A DNA stretch of 64,000 bases from Saccharomyces mikatae IFO 1815. Taxonomy: Eukaryota; Ascomycota; Saccharomycetes; Saccharomycetales; Saccharomycetaceae. Within the stretch, counting starts at the first letter, position 1; each line of letters begins with the position of its first letter. A program made the position numbers and the translations under genes. Shown piece by piece: positions 19,530 through 28,567 of the stretch. The stretch covers positions 372,001 through 436,000 of the forward strand of contig NC_079261.1 of assembly GCF_947241705.1 (NCBI RefSeq), given 5' to 3'. The notes under the pieces were generated by a model. It searched no databases. It was not told the DNA's origin and saw only the letters and a list, made by a program, of their open reading frames with translations.

Positions 19530-22500
19530 ATGGGAAGGACTATTAGGAGACGCAGGAGTAATTCCTCGCTTTCGGAGGCCATATCAGTATCTCTGGGAAT
19601 AAACCAGGATTCATCTATTAACAAGATGCATAGAGCAAGTGTTAGTGCAATGTCACCTCCATTATGCCGTTCATACATGAGTGGGTTTTTTACAGGTGGA
19701 AACTCACCTATGATCAACAGTATGTCAGATTCAAAACTCCCCTTGTCAAACAAACAACATCCCAAAGTAATACACGGATCAGAAAACTTGCATAGGCAGA
19801 CTGCTCAGCTGTCCAACGAATTTTGCTCTTCCTCTGTGGAGGAAAATTCTCCGACTATCAAAGATTATATGGACATTATAGATAGTGGTGACAGAAAAGA
19901 TGATCAATCCATGCGCACAATAGAAGAGGATATTGATGAAGAGTATTCAGATGAATACTCTAGATTATTACTTAGCCCAGCATCGTCTAATATTAACGAC
20001 GATCGAAATCGTGGGCTGCAAAATGGGCTGACATCAGAACTAGAAGATGATTACGAAGGCGGATATCAATCTCTCCGCTCCTCACATAATTTACGTTCTA
20101 GACCAAGAAATTTTAGGCGTTTGTGCACGTCCTTTCCTTCCAAGTTTATACATTATCTACCAGCCGCGGTACTAGGTTTGCTTTTGAACATTTTAGATGC
20201 CTTATCTTATGGTATGATCATTTTTCCAATTACGGAACCAGTTTTTTCTCATTTAGGACCCACTGGTATTTCCATGTTTTATATATCTACTATAATATCA
20301 CAAGCCGTGTATTCTGGGGGTTGCTCTAGTTTCCCATCGGGAATTGGTAGCGAAATGATTGAGATCACTCCGTTTTATCACACAATGGCATTGGCTGTGA
20401 AAGAGGCGCTAGCAGGTGATGATGACGAAATTATAACAACAACAATTTTTTGCTATGTGATAAGTTCTATGCTTACAGGCACTGTTTTTTATGTATTGGG
20501 TAAACTACAACTTGGGAAAATAGTAGGGTTTTTCCCACGGCATATATTGATCGGCTGTATTGGGGGTGTAGGTTATTTCTTAATTATTACAGGTATCGAA
20601 GTCACAACGAGGGTCGCCAAATTTGAGTATTCGTGGCCCTTTTTTTTAGGACTGTTCACAAATTATGATACTTTGGCAAAATGGTTATTGCCTGTTATAT
20701 TGACAGTAATTTTGATTGGAACTCAGCGCTATTTCAAGAATTCCCTTGTTTTGCCAAGCTTTTACATCTTGACATTGGTTTTGTTTCATTTTATTGTTGC
20801 GATCATTCCTACATTGTCTTTGGATACTTTGAGAGCAGCAGGATGGATCTTTCCCATTGCCAACTCAGATAGCAAATGGTACGATCATTATAAATTATTC
20901 AATGTCCATAAAGTTCATTGGTCACTTGTTTTACAACAAATACCAACGATGATGGCATTGACATTTTTCGGTATTTTACACGTTCCTATAAATGTACCAG
21001 CATTAGCCATGTCGCTCCAAATGGACAAATACGACGTTGATAGGGAATTGATCGCACATGGTTATTCCAACTTTTTTAGTGGGTTATTAGGTTCTGTTCA
21101 AAACTATTTGGTATACACTAATAGTGTTCTGTTTATTAGAGCAGGTGCTGATTCCTCATTTGCTGGTTTTCTTTTGATAGCTTTAACTATTTGCATCATG
21201 ATGATTGGTCCAGTCATTATATCGTTCATTCCAATCTGTATAGTGGGCTCTTTGATTTTCCTATTAGGTTATGAACTTTTGGTTGAAGCATTGATTGATA
21301 CCTGGAACAAACTAAATAGGTTTGAATATCTAACCGTTGTGATTATTGTTTTTACGATGGGAATCTTCGACTTTGTTCTGGGTATTATTGTTGGTATTTT
21401 AATCGCATGTTTTTCATTCTTGGTTGATAGTACAAAATTGCAAACGATTAACGGTGAGTATAATGGGAACGTCGCGAAAAGTACAGTATATCGTGACTAC
21501 GTTCAGACAAAGTTCTTAGATGGTATTGGTGAACAAATATATGTTCTGAAACTTCAAAACCTTTTGTTTTTCGGAACAATTTTATCTATTGAAGAAAAAA
21601 TTGAGAAATTATTGCAGATAAGTAATAAAGATGCAACAAAACGAAGAATAAAATACTTGATTTTGGACTTTAAAAATATTAATGCCGATAACATTGACTA
21701 TTCTGCGGCAGAAGGCTTTAATAGAATTAAAAGATTCACCGAAACCAAAAAAATTAAACTAATTATATCTTCAATTAGGGAAAGAGACCGCATATACAAT
21801 GCCTTTAATAATGTGGGATTGTTAAATGATGTGGAACTGTTCGCTGATTTAAACAGTGCATTGGAGTGGTGTGAAAATGAATTTCTCTTCCAGTATAAAC
21901 AGCTAAGGATAAAAGCGAAAGAACGGTTAGAAGAACGAAAGCAGAATAACATTGTATCTGCAGTAATGGCAGCCACTCAAAATAAAAATATTAATGCATT
22001 AGGGAATGGATTAAATAAAGGAAACAACATAGATCCTGTCAGGAATCTAATGTCACTGCCGACCAACACTCCGCGTAATTATCAAATGCTTTCTGTAGCA
22101 CAAAATGTATTTGTAAATGATGAGCAGGCAGTGAAAAACTTCAAGAAGGAGTACAAGGATGATGAACCAGTCTTACCTATATTGCTATTTGCATTAAAGC
22201 AATATCGACCTGATATAATATCTGAAATTCAAAAGGTGAGAGAAAAGGAAATCAAGTTTTGGGCACAGCTATGCCCCTACTTCACAAGGCGGAGATTAGC
22301 AAGTCAATCACTTTTACTACATGCAGACAACGTCTTCTTTCTGGTAGAAACAGGTATGTTGAAGGCAACATATGAATTGCCACAGGGTACCTTGTACGAG
22401 ATTTTTTCAAATGGCACATGTTTCGGGAAAATCATTGCACCAGGGAATGCTATGCCTAGAGAACAGAAACTTACCATCGAAACAGAAACGGACTCCATAC

Positions 22501-22640
22501 TATGGGTTATAGATTCTAGCTCTTTGAAAAAAATGAAAGAAGAGAATTTAGCATTGTACGTGGAGGTTGCATTAATGGTCATGTGCATCAAGGACACTAG
22601 ATTTAAAGAATTACTCGGCTACACACTTGTCAGCGCATAA
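19530..22640 (+). CDS. VSB1: Vacuolar SulP/STAS-type basic amino acid transporter
   Basis: Counterpart of YGR125W/Vsb1, which is needed for uptake of basic amino acids into the vacuole. The 1036-residue protein has four parts: a Ser- and acid-rich cytosolic N-tail with a basic start (about 1-205); a SulP-like membrane domain with ten or more hydrophobic segments (about 206-630); a STAS-like domain (about 660-790) around YLILDFKNINADNIDYSAAE; and a C-terminal region (about 890-1030) whose strand pattern resembles a cyclic-nucleotide-binding-like beta roll, near TLYEIFSNGTCFGKII. Length equals the S. cerevisiae protein. The role is from the family; the C-terminal domain assignment is my inference. 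Confidence 0.93.
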   Translation: MGRTIRRRRSNSSLSEAISVSLGINQDSSINKMHRASVSAMSPPLCRSYMSGFFTGGNSPMINSMSDSKLPLSNKQHPKVIHGSENLHRQTAQLSNEFCSSSVEENSPTIKDYMDIIDSGDRKDDQSMRTIEEDIDEEYSDEYSRLLLSPASSNINDDRNRGLQNGLTSELEDDYEGGYQSLRSSHNLRSRPRNFRRLCTSFPSKFIHYLPAAVLGLLLNILDALSYGMIIFPITEPVFSHLGPTGISMFYISTIISQAVYSGGCSSFPSGIGSEMIEITPFYHTMALAVKEALAGDDDEIITTTIFCYVISSMLTGTVFYVLGKLQLGKIVGFFPRHILIGCIGGVGYFLIITGIEVTTRVAKFEYSWPFFLGLFTNYDTLAKWLLPVILTVILIGTQRYFKNSLVLPSFYILTLVLFHFIVAIIPTLSLDTLRAAGWIFPIANSDSKWYDHYKLFNVHKVHWSLVLQQIPTMMALTFFGILHVPINVPALAMSLQMDKYDVDRELIAHGYSNFFSGLLGSVQNYLVYTNSVLFIRAGADSSFAGFLLIALTICIMMIGPVIISFIPICIVGSLIFLLGYELLVEALIDTWNKLNRFEYLTVVIIVFTMGIFDFVLGIIVGILIACFSFLVDSTKLQTINGEYNGNVAKSTVYRDYVQTKFLDGIGEQIYVLKLQNLLFFGTILSIEEKIEKLLQISNKDATKRRIKYLILDFKNINADNIDYSAAEGFNRIKRFTETKKIKLIISSIRERDRIYNAFNNVGLLNDVELFADLNSALEWCENEFLFQYKQLRIKAKERLEERKQNNIVSAVMAATQNKNINALGNGLNKGNNIDPVRNLMSLPTNTPRNYQMLSVAQNVFVNDEQAVKNFKKEYKDDEPVLPILLFALKQYRPDIISEIQKVREKEIKFWAQLCPYFTRRRLASQSLLLHADNVFFLVETGMLKATYELPQGTLYEIFSNGTCFGKIIAPGNAMPREQKLTIETETDSILWVIDSSSLKKMKEENLALYVEVALMVMCIKDTRFKELLGYTLVSA

Positions 22641-22862
22641 GCACGCACTTATTTTGGTCTTTTTTTCTTTTTGTATTTTGTCAGCAGTAACTCAGACAAA
22701 CACCAAATAAAAGCAGGACATTCCTGCTTCTGTATAAGTGGTCTTGTAAGAGCTTACCTATATAAAAAAATTTATACTCACTTATTCACTTCCGGAAATT
22801 TTACTGCGCGATTTTCGTTAGTGAGGCCCCTATCGTAAAACAAAAAGTGAAGATATTCATCG

Positions 22863-23018
22863 ATGAGCAACTACATAGTCAATGGACTTGAAAGCTCTGT
22901 TACGAGAAAAACCGTTGCTTTTTTTATTATAATACCATTACTATTCACGTTGTGTAGTTTTGCAGTTAGTTTATATCCGCAACAAGAAGTTAAAAGTTAT
23001 AGTAAAGTAATAACGTAG
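22863..23018 (+). CDS. Possible small membrane protein / long uORF before YGR126W
   Basis: A 51-codon ATG frame ending in TAG 3 nt before the YGR126W ATG. Its product would have a short polar N-terminus, a basic residue pair near 15-16, one strongly hydrophobic stretch (TVAFFIIIPLLFTLCSFAV, about 17-35) long enough to span a membrane, and a polar, Lys-containing tail. I do not know any annotated yeast gene here. It may be a real small gene, a regulatory upstream frame of YGR126W, or chance. The clean hydrophobic segment and tight spacing make chance less attractive. Confidence 0.4.
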   Translation: MSNYIVNGLESSVTRKTVAFFIIIPLLFTLCSFAVSLYPQQEVKSYSKVIT

Positions 23019-23021
23019 ATC

Positions 23022-23714
23022 ATGCCTGTCCCATCTGTTACAGTCACTACTGATAATGAGTACGAAGATATATCATCATTTTCGTCTATTGATTCTTACA
23101 AACCAGAGCCGTTCACTGGGTTCAAAGATTCTCAACTTCCAGACCAGCCTCTTATGAAGAATGATACTATCGTTGGAAAAGGGCAATCGGAGAATGATGA
23201 CATTTTAGACGATCAACATCGTCATTCAGATGTGCACTCTCACCATAGTTCCAGTACTTTAAAACGACCAACCTCGAACTCGATAGAAAAGATGGTCACC
23301 CAGAATGCATTGGAGGGTACCTCAGAAACATTGGATTCTTTAAAAGAGGATGGATTAAACCTGAAAAAGAAAGCTCTTCCAGACATTACCGCCCCGGTAA
23401 CAAACTCAGCCCACGATGCCACATTCCCAGAAGAATACCGTTTAGAGACTGAAACTGGGTTGGTAAAGTTGAAAACGCTTGAAACATTAAGGAGAGAGGA
23501 CTCTCGCGTTTCCTCAACCAAAAAAGAACATAATAACGACCATACCGATATACATTCCACCCGATCCAAGGTTACTACAAATTCTCAAGGCTCTTCTTTG
23601 GAGCCAAACAAGTTGAACATGGCAGTAGAGAAAAATAAGAAGAAAATTGAACAGTACCAAAAACATAAATCAGAAAAGGGGATTAAAGGTTTCTTTCATA
23701 GGATTTTCGATTAA
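23022..23714 (+). CDS. YGR126W: YGR126W, soluble protein sharing a block with the Tpo2 N-tail
   Basis: A 230-residue protein, counterpart of YGR126W, function unknown. It has no membrane segment and is Ser/Asp/Lys-rich and probably disordered over most of its length. Residues about 102-160 align with residues 45-100 of Tpo2 in this same window: both have an ET-x-x-SL start, a PDI-x-AP core, then FPEEY-x-x-ET-x-x-GLV-x-x-x-TL. The C-terminus ends in a basic helix followed by KGFFHRIFD, which could bind a membrane surface. This suggests a regulatory or trafficking partner of transporters, but that is inference. The ATG at 23022 follows the small ORF by 3 nt. Confidence 0.87.
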   Translation: MPVPSVTVTTDNEYEDISSFSSIDSYKPEPFTGFKDSQLPDQPLMKNDTIVGKGQSENDDILDDQHRHSDVHSHHSSSTLKRPTSNSIEKMVTQNALEGTSETLDSLKEDGLNLKKKALPDITAPVTNSAHDATFPEEYRLETETGLVKLKTLETLRREDSRVSSTKKEHNNDHTDIHSTRSKVTTNSQGSSLEPNKLNMAVEKNKKKIEQYQKHKSEKGIKGFFHRIFD

Positions 23715-23972
23715 GAGTAGTATAATGGCCTTAATTTTACTGTGTCCCTACTCCAAGCATGTTTTTTCTTTTATGTCTTCATTTTATCCTTGGCGTCTAG
23801 ATAGTTTTTCGACTTTCTCGTTTTATTCCTAAAAACGTTAAAAAAGTAACCTCCCCCTTAAAGTGGAGTAACATGGAATGATATATAGGTAAGACAGAAA
23901 AGAAAACAAACGCATACGTTTATTAGCGACTTGTAGTAAAAGTATCAAAGATCAAAAGCTAAGGGCTTAATC

Positions 23973-24914
23973 ATGTGCATTTTAATGGCCACAAGGGCAC
24001 ACCCTGACTACGAACTCATCTTAATATCTAATAGAGACGAATTCTTGGCAAGAAAAACACATGCCACATGTTGGCACAATGATGATTTTATCCTTTCACC
24101 CTATGACCTGGCCAGAACATCAAAGGAAGGGCAAGAATTTGGCACTTGGTCTGGCATAAATAAAGAAGGAAAATTAGCCACTATTCTTAATCTAAAGCTT
24201 GGTAGTGAGCGAAGTACTATAAAATCAAAATCCCGCGGTCTGCTGCCTTATATCTTTCTATCGAACCATGAAGCAAATTTTAAAGATTGGGATAGTTACA
24301 GCAAGTTTGGGAATCACTACGATGGGCTAAAAGCTACAGGCGATTTTAATTTTTTCTATGGTGATGTTATAGAAAAACAATATAAAGTTATTGATTCTTT
24401 AGGAAGAACTTTCGATGTATTGAGTTCTACCTGTAGGAAAGATCTTGATTCTTACATGGTTATTTCTAACGGTAGATTTTATAACACCTCCAGTATACCA
24501 GAGAAAGCTTGGGAGAAGGTAAAGTTAGCACGTGACAGTTTAGAGGACTTAGTCTCAGATAACATTGGTTTAGATGAGGAGACCATAATATCAAGCTGCT
24601 TTCAACTGGCCTCGAAGTCCTCTCTTCCAGGTACTGTTTCAAAACCAGATGTCTTGCAAATGCTTGTGGACCCTAATGTGACCATGAGCACAATATATGT
24701 GCCACCTTTGCGAAGGCCCCCGGGCGATGATTTAGGTGCCTCAATTCCAGATGGTGACTTTTATGGAACACGCTCTCAAATAGTTTTACTCATAAGTAAG
24801 GATTCGACAAAGGCTACCTTTATAGAGAGAATTATTTATAGTTCAGATGAAGACGTGCGGCAGTATTCAGTAAGCGCTCCTAAGGAGGAGAAGAGATTTG
24901 AATTTGAACTGTAA
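23973..24914 (+). CDS. YGR127W: TANGO2/NRDE-family protein
   Basis: A 313-residue counterpart of YGR127W and a member of the NRDE/TANGO2 family, conserved from bacteria to humans. The family start is clear: MCILMATRAHPDYELILISNRDEF, including Cys2 and the NRDE signature at about 20-23. GTWSGINKEGKLATILNL near 55-75 and the R-G-LP motif (SRGLLPYIFL) are further family hallmarks. Cys2 exposed by Met removal recalls Ntn-hydrolase folds. The human homologue is linked to lipid or haem handling and mitochondrial or Golgi function; the yeast role is unsettled. The ATG at 23973 is fixed by the family start. Confidence 0.92.
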   Translation: MCILMATRAHPDYELILISNRDEFLARKTHATCWHNDDFILSPYDLARTSKEGQEFGTWSGINKEGKLATILNLKLGSERSTIKSKSRGLLPYIFLSNHEANFKDWDSYSKFGNHYDGLKATGDFNFFYGDVIEKQYKVIDSLGRTFDVLSSTCRKDLDSYMVISNGRFYNTSSIPEKAWEKVKLARDSLEDLVSDNIGLDEETIISSCFQLASKSSLPGTVSKPDVLQMLVDPNVTMSTIYVPPLRRPPGDDLGASIPDGDFYGTRSQIVLLISKDSTKATFIERIIYSSDEDVRQYSVSAPKEEKRFEFEL

Positions 24915-25168
24915 GCATTTGCCTCTCTTTTTTATTCAAACTAGTTTTAAAACTAGCTTATCTCATCTTTTTCACACCATTTCAATGTTACGTAATACTT
25001 ATTCACTTTTGAATTCCTCGAAAGTATAAGTCGACTTCAAAAAATCCAAAAAGCTTAATATACTCTCTAGTGAGAATATCAATTTGTCAGTAACCAAGGT
25101 AAATGCTATATAATTGTTCCTTTTTTGTTAAGTAGGTATTATACTATACAACTAACTATATGCCCATT

Positions 25169-27286
25169 CTAAATGTCCAAGTATTCCATGGTGTAAGTGG
25201 GCAAGGCTTGTTTCTGAGAAGATGCGCTCTCAAAAGCCAAGTTAGTAAAACCGTGTTGAGAACTCTTTATATCAATTAAATTCCATAATTCGGTGTTTCT
25301 TTCAGCAATTTTCACTTGTTTGTCGATATATGAGGTTAAGCTCTCCAAAAGGGCACCCTCTAATGAAAAAAGCCCAATAGAATCCAGCACTAGCGACAAA
25401 AGTTGAAACAGCTGCGTACTTTGACTATGGTTAAAGCCTTCTAGTGAGTTGTCGTTTTCGGTACTTGTCATAAATTCAATGAAATTTTGAATATCTAATT
25501 TGCTTAGCCTTTTCATTTCTTGTTTTATAGAGTCCCTTGTAAAATCCTGTAAAATTCTAAATGAGATGTCCAGTAATAGCTCTTTGTTTCTAATAGAAAA
25601 CAACTCCTCAAGTAGTTCATTTAATGGCAAGTTTGGACATGTTACAATTGCCTGTTTGAATAATCTCGGTTGATCCCTTAAAAGAGATAACAGGTTTCTT
25701 GTGCGATCCAAGGGAAACAGTGGGTGGGTTAGTAAAAACGTTAAAGTTTTTGGATAGTCATTTCCGTTAAACTTCTCAAAAATTAGATCTAACACCTTAT
25801 TCAAAAATACAAGATCGGAAATGAATCTATCTTTTTCTGTGTAGTGTTCTTCTTTAATCTTTAGATCTTTGAAAAATATATCATCAAATGAGGTGATGTC
25901 ATTACTTTTAAGAGCTGAAAGCTTTACAATAATTTCATCGTATTGGAAAGTTGGAATACTTATATCCCCGTCAATGTTGTTACGTTTCACCATATTTTCA
26001 GTTACTTCTTCATCGTCAAATAGTGGTTTTAGTATAACTGAGCTATCTTTTTTTTCAGCTTGGAAACTTTTACCTAATGAGTCCTTAAGAGTATTAGTTC
26101 CAACATCAATGTTGATTATTTCCAACGAGGACGTTGGGTTTGCACCATTCTTCGTCGAGATACCAATCGCTATTGTTTTTGAGCTGTGTGATTTCTCTGA
26201 ATTAATCACCGCGGTATTTAATAATTGGAACGTTTTTACGTGACTTAATTCTCTCTGGCCTAAAGTTGAACAATGTAGTAAGTCTAGAAGATAAACGATA
26301 TTGTTCACAGTCAATAAAACTCTATTTACTGAAACAGGTTGAAAAGAAATTAAGTCGTGTTCGAAATCTGAGTTATTAATCAAAGGAAGCTCGATAACCT
26401 GTTGTAATTGACAGTGTGGTAATGAGTAAACGTATATTTTTCCTTTATTTAATTTGTAGAGTTTACCGAATTGATAACAAAGCTTCGAATCATCAAAGGA
26501 AAACCCTTCGATGATTGTAGATGACAACTCTTTTATGGGTGAGTTTTCTCTGTTTTCATAATCTGTTAGCTCGAGCAACTTATAGCAGACTTTGTCATCC
26601 TGTAATGGACAGAGGACAAAAATAAATTCAATTCCATTCTCAGTGAACCATTTAGCATATTTCAAATTGTCGTATGAGATGTCAAACGAATGCAACAGTT
26701 TTAATTTGAAATCATAAAATTCAATCAACCCGTTCTGTAAAATGGCAATTATTAAATTATTTTTGGTGTCGATCTTGATGCTCATGACTTTTGCTTTTGC
26801 TTTAATCTTATATTGAGAAAGCAAGCCTTCTGAACCTGTGTATACATTGTTTTCAATTTTATTCTCAACCAAATTTTCATCTGTGTTATTGATGGTATTT
26901 TCTAGAACTTTAGTGATAACATTCAGCGTATAATTACCCTTATTTACCATTAAACCAAAAGACCAGATTTCTATATTTCTTTTCGTTTGGGAGTTGATAA
27001 CCTTTTCATTGTTATCTTTGTCCTCGATATTAACTTGGGCTTCTCCAGCATTGCATGCAGTGATGATATTTGTAGAGGGTATTGGGTAGTCGAATATCAG
27101 CTTGGGTGTAGGATTAATAATGTATTGAGATACAGATGATCCCGAAATACCTAGGGTTATGTTATTTGTCGATTCATTAAAGGTGCCATCTGCAACTTGC
27201 ACATAATTCGCTTGTAAAGAAAAATTGCTCAACGACGCAATTTTTGGAAGAGCTGCCAATCTAAATGGTTGAGACAGAGATGGCAT
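25169..27286 (-). CDS. UTP8: t-UTP/UTP-A subunit Utp8
   Basis: A nucleolar protein of 705 residues (713 in S. cerevisiae), part of the t-UTP subcomplex of the small-subunit processome that supports rDNA transcription and 18S rRNA maturation; Utp8 is also known for a role in nuclear tRNA export. Seen: an N-terminal half rich in beta-strand patterns, propeller-like without clear WD repeats, and a helical C-terminal half from about 440. No catalytic motif. The ATG is at 27284-27286. The promoter shared with SYF2 has RRPE- and PAC-like words, typical of ribosome-biogenesis genes. Confidence 0.93.
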   Translation of the reverse strand: MPSLSQPFRLAALPKIASLSNFSLQANYVQVADGTFNESTNNITLGISGSSVSQYIINPTPKLIFDYPIPSTNIITACNAGEAQVNIEDKDNNEKVINSQTKRNIEIWSFGLMVNKGNYTLNVITKVLENTINNTDENLVENKIENNVYTGSEGLLSQYKIKAKAKVMSIKIDTKNNLIIAILQNGLIEFYDFKLKLLHSFDISYDNLKYAKWFTENGIEFIFVLCPLQDDKVCYKLLELTDYENRENSPIKELSSTIIEGFSFDDSKLCYQFGKLYKLNKGKIYVYSLPHCQLQQVIELPLINNSDFEHDLISFQPVSVNRVLLTVNNIVYLLDLLHCSTLGQRELSHVKTFQLLNTAVINSEKSHSSKTIAIGISTKNGANPTSSLEIINIDVGTNTLKDSLGKSFQAEKKDSSVILKPLFDDEEVTENMVKRNNIDGDISIPTFQYDEIIVKLSALKSNDITSFDDIFFKDLKIKEEHYTEKDRFISDLVFLNKVLDLIFEKFNGNDYPKTLTFLLTHPLFPLDRTRNLLSLLRDQPRLFKQAIVTCPNLPLNELLEELFSIRNKELLLDISFRILQDFTRDSIKQEMKRLSKLDIQNFIEFMTSTENDNSLEGFNHSQSTQLFQLLSLVLDSIGLFSLEGALLESLTSYIDKQVKIAERNTELWNLIDIKSSQHGFTNLAFESASSQKQALPTYTMEYLDI

Positions 27287-27372
27287 ATTGAATAGTGACT
27301 ATACCTCAGGATAATTTACTGTTTCAAAGGGTTGCGGGTGCCGAAATACATAATATTATGGATAATAGTAAC

Positions 27373-27436
27373 CTCATCCCATCAAAAGTTTTTCAAATTT
27401 TTCAGGCATATGATGAAACGGGACGAAAAAAATTTT
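27373..27436. promoter_or_regulatory. PAC-like and RRPE words in the UTP8/SYF2 promoter
   Basis: CTCATCCC at 27373 resembles the PAC element (CTCATCGC) and AAAATTTT at 27429 is an RRPE core (AAAWTTTT); a second TCAAATTTTTCA lies at about 27393. Close pairing of PAC and RRPE marks ribosome-biogenesis genes (Dot6/Tod6 and Stb3 targets). Orientation and distance (87-150 bp) favour UTP8. An 18-codon frame ending just upstream of SYF2 (ATG near 27508) lies in the same region and is not called a gene. Confidence 0.6.
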
Positions 27437-27596
27437 GAAAAATACAGAAGTGTCCGTGGGTAATGACGAAAAAGGGAGAATAATTGATTTATATTCTTCA
27501 AGTGATGAATCGTAGTGATGAGCAGCTTGCAGACGAAATTGTTCAGTTGAATAGTAGTTAAGGCGAATTTACATCTTGCCAAAGTGCCTGAATAAA

Positions 27597-28238
27597 ATGA
27601 ATCTGGATCAATTAGAGCAAAGGTTGAAGGAGTTAAAGAAGAAAAGAGTGAATGTGTCTATAAAGAATAGGAAGTTGGCTGATAGAGAGATTCAAGAAGC
27701 AAATGTAAACCGAAAACCAAGAGTCTACAACATGGAAGACATAAATGATGTAGATGAATCTGTAGGATATACGGAAAGTTCCGATAAGGATAGAGCTTTT
27801 CATTACACGGCACAAGAATATATAGCATGGGAACAAAGGCACCATCAAAGAAAGATAGGACAAAGTAAACGAAGTGGAATTTCCTATGATCAACTCGCGA
27901 AATTGAGCTATGAGAAAACTCTACGGAATCTTGCTACGCAGGATTTGAGTGAATACGACAATTTTGTTAATGAAAAAGATCATAAAAACATATCCAAGAT
28001 CAGCAGAATCGACAGGATACAGAAGGATACTAAAACTGGTAAGATAAGAATTGCAGATGACCATAAGCTGGTGAATAAGTTGGCCGTTTCTTTAGAATCA
28101 GAGTCTAAGAAGAGATATGAGGCAAGGAAAAGACAAATGGAAAGTGCCGTAATACCATCTGGAGTTGAGAGCTTTATCAATGATAAGAATAAACAATTCA
28201 ATGAAAAGTTGAGTAGGGAGTCAAGAAATTCAGAATGA
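27597..28238 (+). CDS. SYF2: Splicing factor Syf2
   Basis: Component of the Prp19-associated (NTC) spliceosome complex; 213 residues from the ATG at 27597. The frame could be read seven codons further from a TTG, but the ATG gives a product close to the known 215. Seen: a highly charged, largely helical protein; the [21 protein letters not shown] region (about 95-115) and the C-terminal [10 protein letters not shown]...[13 protein letters not shown] segment are the conserved SYF2 blocks. The middle is clearly diverged from S. cerevisiae as I recall it. The stop codon overlaps the ATG of a 48-codon ORF. Confidence 0.93.
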   Translation: MNLDQLEQRLKELKKKRVNVSIKNRKLADREIQEANVNRKPRVYNMEDINDVDESVGYTESSDKDRAFHYTAQEYIAWEQRHHQRKIGQSKRSGISYDQLAKLSYEKTLRNLATQDLSEYDNFVNEKDHKNISKISRIDRIQKDTKTGKIRIADDHKLVNKLAVSLESESKKRYEARKRQMESAVIPSGVESFINDKNKQFNEKLSRESRNSE

Positions 28239-28381
28239 GTTTTGCGTTTAGACTGTACGGTAACAGATTTTTTGGGAAACGGATTCTTCGCCGATTGTTA
28301 AATGGCGAGCTAAGAATAAAGTTTACAGAAGCATTGGGTAGACGAATACTACTCGACATACATGATTTAATGAAGGAGTAA
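28235..28381 (+). CDS. Possible small basic ORF overlapping the SYF2 stop
   Basis: A 48-residue ATG frame whose start overlaps the SYF2 stop as ATGA. The product would be Arg- and Leu-rich and helical ([17 protein letters not shown] near 14-30). It has no recognised family. It could be translated by re-initiation after SYF2, or be chance in a 3' UTR; conservation is the only way to tell. The rest of the convergent gap to YGR130C (28382-28567) is AT- and purine-rich and empty. Confidence 0.2.
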   Translation: MSFAFRLYGNRFFGKRILRRLLNGELRIKFTEALGRRILLDIHDLMKE

Positions 28382-28567
28382 TCGAGGTTCCTTGGCCGAC
28401 AAATATTGATTAGGTAAATATTAGTACATAAACGGTTACAAAGAAGTATAGGTTAAAGAAGGGGAAGGGAATAGAAAAATAACTTGTCGATAGGACGGAG
28501 AAATAAAAAAAGGAGACAGGAGATGAGAGTCAAAAAAGTTCTTGGATAAGATGTAGTATTGAGTTTT

